From: JAXDMK01 sp963790325
GTDB lineage: Bacteria > Actinomycetota > Acidimicrobiia > Acidimicrobiales > AC-14
Assembly: GCA_963790325.1 (NCBI GenBank)
Contig: CAWBNY010000002.1
Location: 1,178,001-1,242,000 of the forward strand
Direction: 5' to 3'
DNA: 64,000 bases
The notes beneath the pieces are model-generated. The model was not told the origin of the DNA and did no database searches. It saw only the letters and a program-made list of their open reading frames with translations. Below, in pieces: positions 26,870 to 35,123 of this stretch. Both the position numbers and the translations under genes were made by a program. Numbering within the stretch: the first letter of the stretch is position 1; the number at the start of each line of letters is the position of its first letter.

Positions 26870-26999
26870 TCTTTCGGGCGGGGGGCGGGCCCCCCGCCCG
26901 CACCCTCCCCCCAATGGAGTGCCGGCCTTCGGCCGGCGAGGGACCAGCCGATGGGGCCGCCTGCGGCGGCTTCGAGCGGCCGGTCGGTAATCGACGTCA
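26870..26999 (-). other. Hairpin-rich gap between trxA and grdA
   Basis: The 130-base transcript segment contains three successive GC hairpins: GCCGCC-GCA-GGCGGC, GCCGGCC-GAA-GGCCGGC, and one built on GGGCGGGGGGCCCGCCC. They may terminate or process the operon transcript and so set GrdA dose, or protect a 3' end. No second promoter is evident. Confidence 0.55.
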
Positions 27000-27332
27000 T
27001 CACGTCGCCAGGTTCTTCTCGACGAACGCGGTCACCTGGGCCGGGGTGTTGGCGGCCGGTCCGCCGATGCGGTCGACCTCCTTGCCGTCCCGGAACAGGA
27101 GGAACACGGGCAGGCCCATGAGCCCCATCGACATGCACAGCCGGCGGGCCTTGGGCGCCTCCAGCTTCACCACCTTGAGCGCGCCGGCGTGCTCCTCGGC
27201 CAGCGCGTCCACGTGAGGGTTGAGGGCCAGGCAGGGCTGGCAGTCTGGGCCCCAGACGTCGACCAGGACGGTGCCCTCGGACACCACCTCCTGGAAGTTG
27301 TCCCGGGTGGCCTCGGTGACCAGGTCGCTCAC
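27000..27332 (-). CDS. trxA: Thioredoxin of the glycine-reductase operon
   Basis: 110-residue thioredoxin fold, presumably the electron donor that re-reduces GrdA. The active site is WGPDCQPC rather than the usual WCGPC, a variant like the GCVPC site known from grd-linked thioredoxins. The cis-proline motif is MGLPVFLLF. The GTG at 27332 overlaps the grdC stop as GTGA. No thioredoxin reductase is present in the window. Confidence 0.9.
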   Translation of the reverse strand: MSDLVTEATRDNFQEVVSEGTVLVDVWGPDCQPCLALNPHVDALAEEHAGALKVVKLEAPKARRLCMSMGLMGLPVFLLFRDGKEVDRIGGPAANTPAQVTAFVEKNLAT

Positions 27333-28762
27333 GATGAGCGCTCCAACAGCACGCTCATCCCGTCGGACAGCTGGCTCATCCGGCCGAGGAAGAGGCTTCC
27401 CTTGGCGATCAACATGACCCTTTCGGCGCTCCCCGTGGTGAGCCGCTCGACGGCGTGGGGGAGGTAGCAGAGCGACGAGGCCAGGTGGCCCTGGGTGGGA
27501 GCGTACCCGGGCATGCCCCGTACTTTGACAAAATCGGCGATGGCGGACCGGTCGATGTCGCCCCGCTTGACGGCCAGGGCGGCGATGGTTCGGTAGTTGC
27601 GCTCGGGGACGTTGCCCGACCCCTGGGGCTCGGTGATCTCGGGGTTGTGGAGCTCGGTGGCGAAGTCGTCGATGGAGGAGAAGGGCAGACCCAGGCGGGC
27701 GAGGGGCCCGTTGGCCAGCGCCTCCATGACCTGGGGTTGCGACCCGCCGGCGGAGACGGTGTGGCGCCCGACCGCGTCGAGGCGGATGCGGGGGCCGTGG
27801 CGGCCGGCGCTGGTGGCGGCGTCCACCCGTTCGACGAGGGCGGCGGTGCCGCCGAGGACGTCCTCCAGGACGGGCAGGCCGTGCTTCAGATGGCCCTGGA
27901 ACTTCATTCCCAGCTTGGCCATCGACCCGCCCGCGATGACCGCCACCCGGTCGAAGACGCCGCTGCCGACCAGGGCCCCGGCCATGACCAGGGCGGGAAC
28001 GGGGGCGGCGCAGAAGTTCTTGACGTCGGCCCCGCTGGCGTTGAGCAGCCCGCCCTTCTCGGCGACGGTCTTGGCCATGTTGCCGCCGCCCCGCTGGTAG
28101 CGGTCGCCGATGGCCTCCTCGCCGCACCCGAGGACGTAGGGGATGGAGAGGGGGTCGACGTCGGCCTTGTCGAGGAGGTGGAGGAGGGCGAGGGTGGCGG
28201 TGGCCTTGGCCGCCAGGTTGTCGAGGAGGACGACCGACGTCAGCGACTCGTCGAACTGCTCGCCGCAGCGCATGGCGCCGGCCGGGCCGGGACCGATGCG
28301 GGTGGCGCCGGGCTCGGCTGCCACCGCCTCCACGTCGCCGGTGGCCTTGTCGAGGCGGTCGAGGTCGAGAGCCTTGCCCAGGGGGTGGCCGGCGAGGGCG
28401 GCCGCCGCCCGCTCGGCGGCCGCGGCCGAGATGGTGAGCAGGCCGAAATCGTCGAGGACGGCCATCAATCCGAGGAACTCGTCCTCCGGCATGATCTCGC
28501 CGTTGGGCGCGAACCGGGTGGCGCCGGGCAGGCCGGTGCCCACCCACGGCCGGGGGGGCAGGTCGCGGGGGTGGATGGTGTTGAGGTAGGCCTGGTGGGG
28601 CCCGTAGGCGACGGCGTCGTCGTAGGAGCGCAGGGCCTGGGCGAACTCGGCCGCCACCTCTGCGCTGCGGGGCAGCTCCCGGCGGGGCTTCGACCCGTGC
28701 TCGGCCAGGCCCGGCACGTGGGCCAGGACCTGGGTGGACGCGGTGACGACGGCTTCAGTCAA
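27329..28762 (-). CDS. grdC: Glycine/sarcosine/betaine reductase component C, beta subunit
   Basis: FabH/thiolase-like subunit that accepts the carboxymethyl group from selenoprotein A and forms an acetyl-enzyme on the way to acetyl phosphate. 477 residues begin VVTASTQVLAHVPGLAEHG, matching the GrdC N-terminus. CGEEAIGDRYQRGGGNMAK, NASGADVKNFCAAPVPALVMAGALV (active-site region with Cys), VEAxxATS-like VERVDAATSAG and CYLPHAVERL are visible. The TTG start at 28762 was chosen because it gives the full N-terminus; it overlaps the grdB end by 8 bases. The usual partner grdD does not follow. Confidence 0.9.
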   Translation of the reverse strand: MTEAVVTASTQVLAHVPGLAEHGSKPRRELPRSAEVAAEFAQALRSYDDAVAYGPHQAYLNTIHPRDLPPRPWVGTGLPGATRFAPNGEIMPEDEFLGLMAVLDDFGLLTISAAAAERAAAALAGHPLGKALDLDRLDKATGDVEAVAAEPGATRIGPGPAGAMRCGEQFDESLTSVVLLDNLAAKATATLALLHLLDKADVDPLSIPYVLGCGEEAIGDRYQRGGGNMAKTVAEKGGLLNASGADVKNFCAAPVPALVMAGALVGSGVFDRVAVIAGGSMAKLGMKFQGHLKHGLPVLEDVLGGTAALVERVDAATSAGRHGPRIRLDAVGRHTVSAGGSQPQVMEALANGPLARLGLPFSSIDDFATELHNPEITEPQGSGNVPERNYRTIAALAVKRGDIDRSAIADFVKVRGMPGYAPTQGHLASSLCYLPHAVERLTTGSAERVMLIAKGSLFLGRMSQLSDGMSVLLERSS

Positions 28763-30056
28763 TGGAGTCGGCTACCTCGAAGACGGTCGGGTGGGAGACG
28801 TGGGTGGTGACCGCGGCCAGGCCTTGCTCGACCAGGCGCCGGCGCCAGGCGTGCTCGTCGTCGGCCGACAGGGACGGGTCGCCGGCCGGGTAGGGGATGC
28901 CCCGGGTGCGGACGATCCGGGGGGCGCCCACCCGTTGGGCGATGGAGACGAGGTTGCAGAGCAGGGCGGTGGGGATCCCGGCCCGCTCCAGCTCTTTGGC
29001 AAGCGTTGCCCCGCAACGCGTCCCCGTTCCTCACGTGGCGGTGAGGATGGCGGCCCGGGCCCCGGACCGGCGGATGTCGGCCGCCCACTCCACCCCGAAG
29101 CGGCGGGCGTTGGCCACCGACGTGCCGTTGCCGGTGGTGACGAAGTACTCGGGCATGAGCGCCCCGATGCGGCCCTCACCCTCCAGCTCGCGGGCCACGT
29201 CGAGGGGCAGGATGCGGTTGGGGTCGGCGTTGGCGAACACGGTGGAGAAGCCGCCGTGGACCGACCGCCACTCGCCGGCATCGAGGGCGACCCTGTCCTC
29301 GATCGGGTACCGCAGCCAGCGGGTGGCTCGGGCCGACTCCAGTCCGCCGGGGTTGGCGTCGGGGACGAGGCCGCCCTCGGTGACGAAGGCCACCGTGATC
29401 ACGGCCGGGTCGTCGACGGGCGGGGCGGGGGTGACCTGGTCGAAACGGGGGAGGGGGACCTCGGTGGCGTCCCGGTCGCCGCCCAGGCGGGCGAGGACGA
29501 GGTCGACGGCCCGGGTGGCGGCGTTGGCCTGGTCGAGCACCGAACGCCGGGGCAGGCGGCCGATGCGACCCTCGTCGGCGGTGAGCTCGGCCCCGCCGAG
29601 CAGGGCTCTCGCGGCCCGGGCGAGGGTGTCGAGGGACGGCCCCATCGAGCGGGCGACCTCGCCGGAGGCGACCACCGGCGCCGTCCCCGCCTCGTCGAGG
29701 CCGGGGTTGTCGGGATGCATGGCCGCCACCGCGGGGACCCCGGCGGCGTGGGCCGCCGCCACCACCCGGGCGCAGGCCAGCCCGTAGCGGCCGCTGGTGA
29801 AGGCGGGGCCGGCGACGACGAGGTCGGGCTCGGCCGTCCGGACGAGGGCGAGGATCTCGTCGATCGCCCCTGCGGTGCCGACGGCGTAGTCGTCGCCGCA
29901 CCACACGGTGGCGACCACCTGGTGGTCGGGACCGAGGAGGCCGGCCAGCTTGCGGCCGGGGCCCTTGGCCTCGGGTGCGGACGACGGTCCGGAGGCGGCC
30001 GAGTCCTCCCCGCCGACCCCGGCGAAGAACTGGTTGATGTAGTGGACGACCCTCAT
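28755..30056 (-). CDS. grdB: Glycine/sarcosine/betaine reductase component B selenoprotein, UGA-containing
   Basis: Substrate-specific selenoprotein that binds the imine of glycine, sarcosine or betaine and cleaves the C-N bond. The 433-residue conceptual product begins MRVVHYINQFFAGVGGED, as in GrdB/F/H. The ORF is interrupted by TGA at 29031-29033 in AAILTAT-U-GTGTRCGATLAKELERAG. Reading resumes in frame with ALLCNLVSIAQRVGAPRIVR and ends VADSID. Sec is residue 342, close to its position in known GrdB. The ATG lies 22 bases after grdE. Substrate (glycine, sarcosine or betaine) cannot be told from sequence here. Confidence 0.93.
29003..29019 (-). promoter_or_regulatory. Candidate SECIS hairpin for grdB UGA
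   Basis: GCGTTGC-GGG-GCAACGC on the mRNA is a perfect 7-bp stem with a GGG loop. The stem starts 11 bases after the UGA, and the loop 18 bases after it. This is a very good match to the bacterial SECIS pattern. Confidence 0.7.
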
Positions 30057-30078
30057 GTGCCGACTCTCGTGTGCCGAC

Positions 30079-31299
30079 TCATACGACTGCTCGCAGTCTC
30101 CCCCAACCGAGGCAGCTGAGCGCGCAGTAGATGACGGCGGTGGGCAGTTCCATGGCCTCGGTTGCGGGTTGGTCGACCAGCGCCACCCGCTCGCCGCCGT
30201 AGGCCCGGTCGACCGCCGGCAGCGCGAGGCGGTGGTCGTAGTTCCCGGTGCTCACCATGGCGATGGCCCGCTCCGGGGGGACGACGATGGGCGGCCCGGT
30301 GCCGTCGACCCCGGACATCTCCGCGAACAGGCCCACGGCGGTGATCCCCAGCTCCTCCAGGGCGTCCATCTTGAGAGCCATGTCGGCATCGGCGTTGCCC
30401 CCGCCCTCCTTGGTGACGATCACCGCGTCGAAACCGGCCTCGGCGCACACCCGGGCGGCGGCGGCCGAGATCTCCTCCTTGGCCGCCATGGCCACCGGCT
30501 CGGGGGAGATGACCACGCCGGCGAAGCAAAGGTCGACGCCGTGGCGGGCCCGGAGGGCGGCTGCGATGGGGTGGTTCTGATGGACCCAGGTGGGGTTCTT
30601 CAGCGACGGGTGCCCGAACTGGCCGCTCACCACCGCCCCGTCGTCGATGGCGCCGGGGTCGATCACCATCGGCTGCTCGGCGGCGAAGGACCGCCCGTAC
30701 ACGAAGATGTCCTTGAACGTGCCCTGGGTCTGGAGGTTGGTGAGGGCGGCCACCCGGGGCAGCCCGTCGCCCGCCTCCGGGTCGAGCGGCTCCTCGACCA
30801 GGTCCGGGTCCCGGTCGAGCCCGGCCTCGGCCAGGCGGGCGGCGAGGCGGAGGGCGCCCAGGCGGAGGGCGAGGTCGACGTCCTCCCACGGGGCCCCGTC
30901 GGCGGGGGTGAACTCGACCACCAGGTTCACCGTCCGGGCCAGGGGGGACAGGTCGGCGGCGGGGCCGGACATGTCGATGACCGCCTCCTGGGCCCGGGGC
31001 AGGTAGCCGGCCACCACCACCGCCGCTCCCCGGAGCACGTGGGTGATCCCGTCCCCTGCGCCCGCGCCCTCGGCCGGACCCACGAAACCGGGGAAGATCC
31101 CCCCGCCCCCGGCGGCCTTGGTCCTCGGCTCCACTGCGTCCAGCACCTTCACGATCCGGGCCGACTCGCCCGGTGCCGCGACGGAGAAGGACACCGAAGC
31201 CAACGACGCCGCGTCGAAGAACGCCGCCGCCTCCTCGGTGGGTGCGGTGAGGACCCCGGCGGCCAGCCCGAGGTGGTTACCCAGCTCGATCGAGCGCAC
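30079..31299 (-). CDS. grdE: Glycine/sarcosine/betaine reductase component B, proprotein GrdE-type
   Basis: Partner subunit of GrdB. In studied enzymes it is a proprotein cleaved at an Asn-Cys bond to leave a pyruvoyl group that forms a Schiff base with the substrate. This 406-residue version shows NLVVEFTP, LQTQGTFKDIFVYGRS, TWVHQNHP and AVIVTKEGGGNADADMAL. Where I recall SGNC in canonical GrdE, the sequence is VVSGQFGHPSLKN (about 224-235), with no cysteine, so pyruvoyl formation may not happen in the usual way. GTG at 31299 is the first start after an upstream in-frame TAA. First gene of the operon; no strong promoter was recognised. Confidence 0.88.
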   Translation of the reverse strand: MRSIELGNHLGLAAGVLTAPTEEAAAFFDAASLASVSFSVAAPGESARIVKVLDAVEPRTKAAGGGGIFPGFVGPAEGAGAGDGITHVLRGAAVVVAGYLPRAQEAVIDMSGPAADLSPLARTVNLVVEFTPADGAPWEDVDLALRLGALRLAARLAEAGLDRDPDLVEEPLDPEAGDGLPRVAALTNLQTQGTFKDIFVYGRSFAAEQPMVIDPGAIDDGAVVSGQFGHPSLKNPTWVHQNHPIAAALRARHGVDLCFAGVVISPEPVAMAAKEEISAAAARVCAEAGFDAVIVTKEGGGNADADMALKMDALEELGITAVGLFAEMSGVDGTGPPIVVPPERAIAMVSTGNYDHRLALPAVDRAYGGERVALVDQPATEAMELPTAVIYCALSCLGWGRLRAVV

Positions 31300-31371
31300 G
31301 AGGTGGACCAGCCGGGTGACTCCGATGGTCCCAAGTTAGTGAATCGCGGACCGGGGGCACGGAACGGACCC

Positions 31372-31497
31372 GTGACCGAGAGGTCGGGACCCGACCACCA
31401 CGATGACGACGGCGGTGTCGTCAACGACCCCCTCACCCGGCGCGACATGGAAGCACCCCGGGTGTGGTTCGAGTCGAGCCCGCAGGACGACGGTTGA
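31372..31497 (+). CDS. Possible 41-residue acidic protein
   Basis: A GTG-started frame encodes VTERSGPDHHDDDGG...WFESSPQDDG, acidic and rich in Asp. Third codon positions are mostly G/C, as in real genes here, and GGAACGGA lies just upstream. No family is recognised. It occupies most of the gap between grdE and whiB and may be a chance ORF. Confidence 0.3.
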   Translation: MTERSGPDHHDDDGGVVNDPLTRRDMEAPRVWFESSPQDDG

Positions 31498-31546
31498 GTT
31501 CGCCAATGGAATGACACGGCCGTAACATCGGTTTGATAAGGGTGCT

Positions 31547-31812
31547 ATGGCTCAGACACAGCGATCGCTGGAGAACTGGCGGCACGACGCCGCCTGCCGG
31601 GACCTCGACCCCAACATCTTCTTTCCCCCACCGACCAGGAGGCCGGCCCGGCAAAGGCCGTCTGCGCCTCGTGTCCGGTCCGCCAGGAGTGCCTCGAGTA
31701 CGCCATCGCAACTCGTCAGGACGACGGGGTGTGGGGCGGGCTCGACGAGACCCAACGCCGCCGCCTCCGCCGGCGCCGGCAGGCTGCGGCCCGGGCGGCC
31801 CGCGCCGCCTGA
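31547..31812 (+). pseudogene. WhiB-family iron-sulfur regulator, frameshifted
   Basis: WhiB proteins are small actinobacterial 4Fe-4S transcription factors. The first frame reads NWRHDAACRDLDPNIFFPP, carrying ligand cysteine 1. After a run of five C (31625-31629) the frame must shift by -1 to continue: TDQEAGPAKAVCASCPVRQ with cysteines 2 and 3, ECLEYAIATRQDDGVWGGLDE with cysteine 4 and the GVWGG turn, then a basic tail RRRLRRRRQ and TGA. One extra C in the run would restore an 88-residue intact protein. A sequencing indel is more likely than decay because all functional residues remain. TAACAT at 31523 may be its -10. Confidence 0.85.
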
Positions 31813-31998
31813 GGCGGGGGCCGCCAGGCGTCCAGGAACTTCGCAGGCGGTTCACAGCGTGCCCACAGCCTGGTGGGGCTGGATGGCACCAAGCCCGGCG
31901 TCGCCGGCCGGCCGGTCTTCCTCCCCCCTGCACCGACCGGCCGGTGGACGCCGCAGGCGGCGCGACACTTGACCGCCCCCAACGGAAGGCACCCCATC

Positions 31999-32754
31999 GT
32001 GAACGCACGCTCGGAGTCGGGCCGTTTCCGCCCTCTGGTCCTCACCGCTCTGGTGGTCGTGCCCCTGGCCGTGCTCGGTATCGCCTACCTGCTCTTCTTC
32101 TCCGACGACTCCCCCGACGAGCTCACCCTGTCCGACCCGCCGACGACCGAGGTCGGGAGCCCGGCGACCACCTCGCCCGGCACCCCCTCGGGATCCGCCG
32201 GTGCCACCCTCGCCGGCACCTGGTCAGTGGCCGACGGGTCGGTTGCCGGCTACCGGGTGCGGGAGAAGCTGGCCGCCCTGCCCGCCCAGAGCGACGCCGT
32301 CGGCCGCACCCGCGACGTCTCTGGCACCTTCACCGTCCGGGCCAGCGGCACCGAGATCACCGCCGAGGGGATCAACGTCGAAGTCGACGTGTCCACCCTC
32401 AAGAGCGATCCGGCCGAGAGCCGCCGCGACAACCGGATCAGGACCCAGGGTCTGGAGTCCGACCAGTTCCCGACGGCCACCTTCGTGAGCACGGCGCCGG
32501 TCACCCTTCCGAGTGGGACCGCAGCCGGTGAGGCCGTCACCGCCGCGGTCACGGGCGACCTCACCATCCACGGCGTCACCAAGCAGGTCACCGTCCCCCT
32601 CGACGTTCGCCTCACCGGCGGCCAGGGCGAGGTCGTCGGGTCGATCACGTTCCCGTTCTCCGACTTCGGCATGACGCCGCCCAGCATCGGCGGCTTCGTC
32701 ACCGTGGAGTCCGAGGCCACCCTCGAGTTCAAGCTCCTGCTCACCCGGGGTTGA
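31999..32754 (+). CDS. YceI-family protein with membrane anchor
   Basis: 251 residues: short basic N-terminus, a hydrophobic anchor (LVLTALVVVPLAVLGIAYLLFF, about 13-34), a Ser/Thr/Pro linker, and a C-terminal YceI beta-barrel. Family features are GTWSVADGSVAGYRVRE, STLKSDPAESRRDNRIRTQGLESDQFPTATF split by loops, and GDLTIHGVTKQVTVPLDV. YceI barrels bind polyisoprenoid-like lipids in the cell envelope. GTG at 31999 has GGAAGG 9 bases upstream. Confidence 0.9.
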   Translation: MNARSESGRFRPLVLTALVVVPLAVLGIAYLLFFSDDSPDELTLSDPPTTEVGSPATTSPGTPSGSAGATLAGTWSVADGSVAGYRVREKLAALPAQSDAVGRTRDVSGTFTVRASGTEITAEGINVEVDVSTLKSDPAESRRDNRIRTQGLESDQFPTATFVSTAPVTLPSGTAAGEAVTAAVTGDLTIHGVTKQVTVPLDVRLTGGQGEVVGSITFPFSDFGMTPPSIGGFVTVESEATLEFKLLLTRG

Positions 32755-32853
32755 CCCCGGTTTCGCCCCGGCCTCGGCGGGACGGGGCTGCTCCGGTCGA
32801 CCGTCACGGCCGGGGCACACCCGGGGGGAGGGCTCAGGAGGTGGGCGAAGCCG

Positions 32854-33546
32854 CTAACCGACGGCGTGGGAATACATGAGGTTCATGCGGTCGAGCTCGG
32901 CCTGGGTCCAGCCGGTGAGGGTGCAGCGACCAAGGGGGAGCGTCGGGAACATGGCCGAGGCCGGAGTGGTGAGGTTGTGGTCGAGCCCGAGGGTGTTGCT
33001 GAAGATCTGCACCACCATGGCGAACTTGTCGCCCGTGCACATGGGGTCGACCAGGCTCGGCCGGAAGCGACCGATGGCGTAGAAGATGTGGTTGGCGGGG
33101 GCCGGTCCCGGGAAGATGGCGGCCGAGCCGGGGGCGGCGGGCGACGCCGTGCCGCCGAGGCTCTCGTCCTTGCACAGCACCAGGAACTGCGGCGGGCCCA
33201 GGGCACACGGCTGGCCGGGGGAGAAGTAGATGTTCTGGTAGTAGAGGACCACCGGGTAGTTGGCGTTGTACCCGTTGTGGAGCGCGTTGATGATCTGGGC
33301 GAAGGTCTGGATGTGCTGGCTCAGCGACGGGTCGCCGGTGTTGTCGATGACGGCGACCGAGCGGTAGTAGGGGTTGTTGGCGGGCACGGACAGGTGCTGG
33401 TTCGGGCCCCAGTGGGCGGGGAAGAAGGTGTTGGCGAAGGTGTCGGCCCGGGCGGGCGCCGGCTGGAGGGCAAGGACCACCACCGCCGTCATCACCGCCG
33501 CCGCCGTCCGAACCGCCCGCATCGACCTGCTCGTTCGCATGTCCAC
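32854..33546 (-). CDS. Secreted protein with degenerate metallopeptidase-like motif
   Basis: 230-residue exported protein; signal peptide AVMTAVVVLALQPAPARA ends near residue 36. Mature features are FFPAHWGPNQHLSVP, YYRSVAVIDNTGDPSL, four cysteines (CALGPPQFLVLC, MCTGDKF, RCTLTGW) likely in disulfides, and IFSNTLGLDHNLTTPASAMFPT. The last stretch resembles metzincin HExGHxLGLxH...AMxP but lacks the first two zinc histidines and the glutamate. So a non-catalytic relative is possible. The GTG at 33546 was preferred to an ATG two codons later because AAAGGA lies 8 bases upstream. No named family recognised. Confidence 0.7.
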   Translation of the reverse strand: MDMRTSRSMRAVRTAAAVMTAVVVLALQPAPARADTFANTFFPAHWGPNQHLSVPANNPYYRSVAVIDNTGDPSLSQHIQTFAQIINALHNGYNANYPVVLYYQNIYFSPGQPCALGPPQFLVLCKDESLGGTASPAAPGSAAIFPGPAPANHIFYAIGRFRPSLVDPMCTGDKFAMVVQIFSNTLGLDHNLTTPASAMFPTLPLGRCTLTGWTQAELDRMNLMYSHAVG

Positions 33547-33681
33547 GCCCGTTGTCCTTTCGTGGTGACTCAACCGCTGAACGTAGCGACGACCCGAGTT
33601 GCTGGCAAGGGTGCTACCCCCCTGGTGTGACAGACGTCCGGGCCCGCTCGCCGGTTCCGCCACCCCACGGAGGCTCACGGG

Positions 33682-33882
33682 TCAGCCGTCCGACCACTCC
33701 TCGTCCTCCTTGTCCCAACGGTCGTTGCGGGCGTCGACCCGGTCTTTCCAATGGCGGGCGGCGTCCTCCGACTCGTAGGGGCCGAGGCGGTCTTCCGGTG
33801 GGCAGCTGGTGCTCTCGTCCTCCGCTTGGTGGTGGCGGAGGCACCAGTACCAGGCTGGCTGTTCCGCGTCGGTCGCCGTCAT
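33682..33882 (-). CDS. Small conserved actinobacterial protein (SPOR-like)
   Basis: 66 residues starting MTATDAEQPAWYWCLRHHQAE, with RLGPYESEDAARHWKDRV and an acidic tail. The pattern WYWCL(R/K)H...RLGPY...A matches a short protein conserved in many actinobacteria and often annotated hypothetical. The ATG has AGAGGAG 7 bases upstream. Function unknown; cytoplasmic. Confidence 0.75.
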   Translation of the reverse strand: MTATDAEQPAWYWCLRHHQAEDESTSCPPEDRLGPYESEDAARHWKDRVDARNDRWDKEDEEWSDG

Positions 33883-33943
33883 GGTTGACTCCTCTCGTGT
33901 CGGACGGTGCATGCCTTCCCCACTCGACCAGGAGGTAGTGAAG

Positions 33944-34789
33944 GTGCGATTCCGAGGCGACGCTCAACTGGACACGTCGCAGGTGTCCGACCGCCGGGGC
34001 GCGGGGCCGTTGCTGGCGGGAGGCGGGGGCCTGGTCGGGGTCCTGTTCCTCGTGTTCCAGCTGCTGACGGGCAACGGCGGCGGGGGCGGGGTGCCCAACA
34101 TCCCCTCGCTCGGCGGGCTCGACTCCAACCTGTCGGAGGAGTGCGTCACCGGCGAGGACGCCAACCAGCGGGATGACTGCCGCATCGTGGCCGTGGTCAA
34201 CAGCGTCCAGGCCTACTGGGAGAGGACGCTTCCCGGCTACCGGGAGGCGACCACCGTCTTCTACGAGGGATCGGTGCAGACCGCCTGCGGGAGGGGGACG
34301 TCCGACGTCGGGCCCTTCTACTGCTCGGCCGACGAGAAGGTGTACATCGACCTCGGGTTCTACGACGACCTCCGCAGCCGGTTCGGGGCCCAGGGCGGCC
34401 CGTTCGCCGAGGCCTACGTCATCGGCCACGAGTACGGCCATCACGTGGAGAACCTGCGGGGGGTCCTCAGCCGGGCCCGGAGCGAGGCGACCGGCCCCCA
34501 GAGCCCGGGCGTGCGGGTGGAGCTGCAGGCCGACTGCCTGGCCGGGATGTGGGCCCGGGGCGCGGTCGACACCGGGTTCATCGAGGAGCTCACCGAGGCC
34601 GACATCAAGGACGGGCTCGACGCCGCCGCCGCCATCGGCGACGACCGCATCCAGGAGCAGGTGCAGGGCCAGGTCAGCCCGGAGAAGTTCACCCACGGCT
34701 CGTCGGAGCAGCGCCAGAGATGGTTCCTCACCGGCTACCAGTCGACCGACATCAAGGCTTGCGACACGTTCGCGGTGCCCACCGTCTGA
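33944..34789 (+). CDS. ypfJ: Neutral zinc metallopeptidase (YpfJ family)
   Basis: 281-residue membrane-anchored putative zinc peptidase. N-terminal MRFRG and SDRRG are family hallmarks, followed by one span (LLAGGGGLVGVLFLVFQLL, about 23-41), and an outside domain with the zinc motif AYVIGHEYGHHVENLRG. RVELQADCLAGMWA supplies the third ligand, and KFTHGSSEQRQRWF is near the end. The GTG at 33944 was chosen over one at 33938 because GGAGG at 33931 is 8 bases upstream and MRFRG matches the family start. Substrate is unknown. Confidence 0.9.
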   Translation: MRFRGDAQLDTSQVSDRRGAGPLLAGGGGLVGVLFLVFQLLTGNGGGGGVPNIPSLGGLDSNLSEECVTGEDANQRDDCRIVAVVNSVQAYWERTLPGYREATTVFYEGSVQTACGRGTSDVGPFYCSADEKVYIDLGFYDDLRSRFGAQGGPFAEAYVIGHEYGHHVENLRGVLSRARSEATGPQSPGVRVELQADCLAGMWARGAVDTGFIEELTEADIKDGLDAAAAIGDDRIQEQVQGQVSPEKFTHGSSEQRQRWFLTGYQSTDIKACDTFAVPTV

Positions 34790-34831
34790 GCCGTTGGTTT
34801 GGACAGGCCGGCAGCCGGTGAGAACGCCGCC

Positions 34832-34978
34832 ATGGACCTGCTCACGATCATCCTGATTGTCCTCATCCTTCTCGCCCTCTTCGGGGGGTTCGGTTACGGC
34901 GGGGGGAGGTACCGGGGCGGCGGCATCGGCCTCGGCGGCATCCTGCTCATCATCCTCCTGCTGATCCTCATATTCTAG
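34832..34978 (+). CDS. 48-residue two-span membrane peptide
   Basis: MDLLTIILIVLILLALFGG, then GYGGGRYRGGG, then a second hydrophobic stretch of Ile/Leu to the stop. The hydrophobic-Gly/Tyr-hydrophobic plan is like DUF3309-type small membrane proteins. The ATG is 42 bases after ypfJ. The two spans are too biased in composition to be chance in a GC-rich genome. Confidence 0.65.
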   Translation: MDLLTIILIVLILLALFGGFGYGGGRYRGGGIGLGGILLIILLLILIF

Positions 34979-35123
34979 GCCTCCACCGACTCGTCGTGTT
35001 ATCCCACGGTATTCCACGGTCTGTGGAAACCGGGGTCGAAAACCGTCGAGGAGAGCTGGCGGTCGCCCGGCGGCTCCGCGTAGAGCAGCCGTCGCCCGGC
35101 GATCGCGGCGCGACCCGGAACGG

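Noticed and set aside
26396..26914. Two separate small genes either side of the grdA TGA
   Set aside because: Together they form one full-length GrdA with the invariant CxxU motif; neither half is a known protein.
31619..31632. Programmed -1 frameshift in whiB
   Set aside because: TTCTTTCCCCCA does not give a proper slippery heptamer in frame, and no clear downstream stimulator was seen. An indel is simpler.
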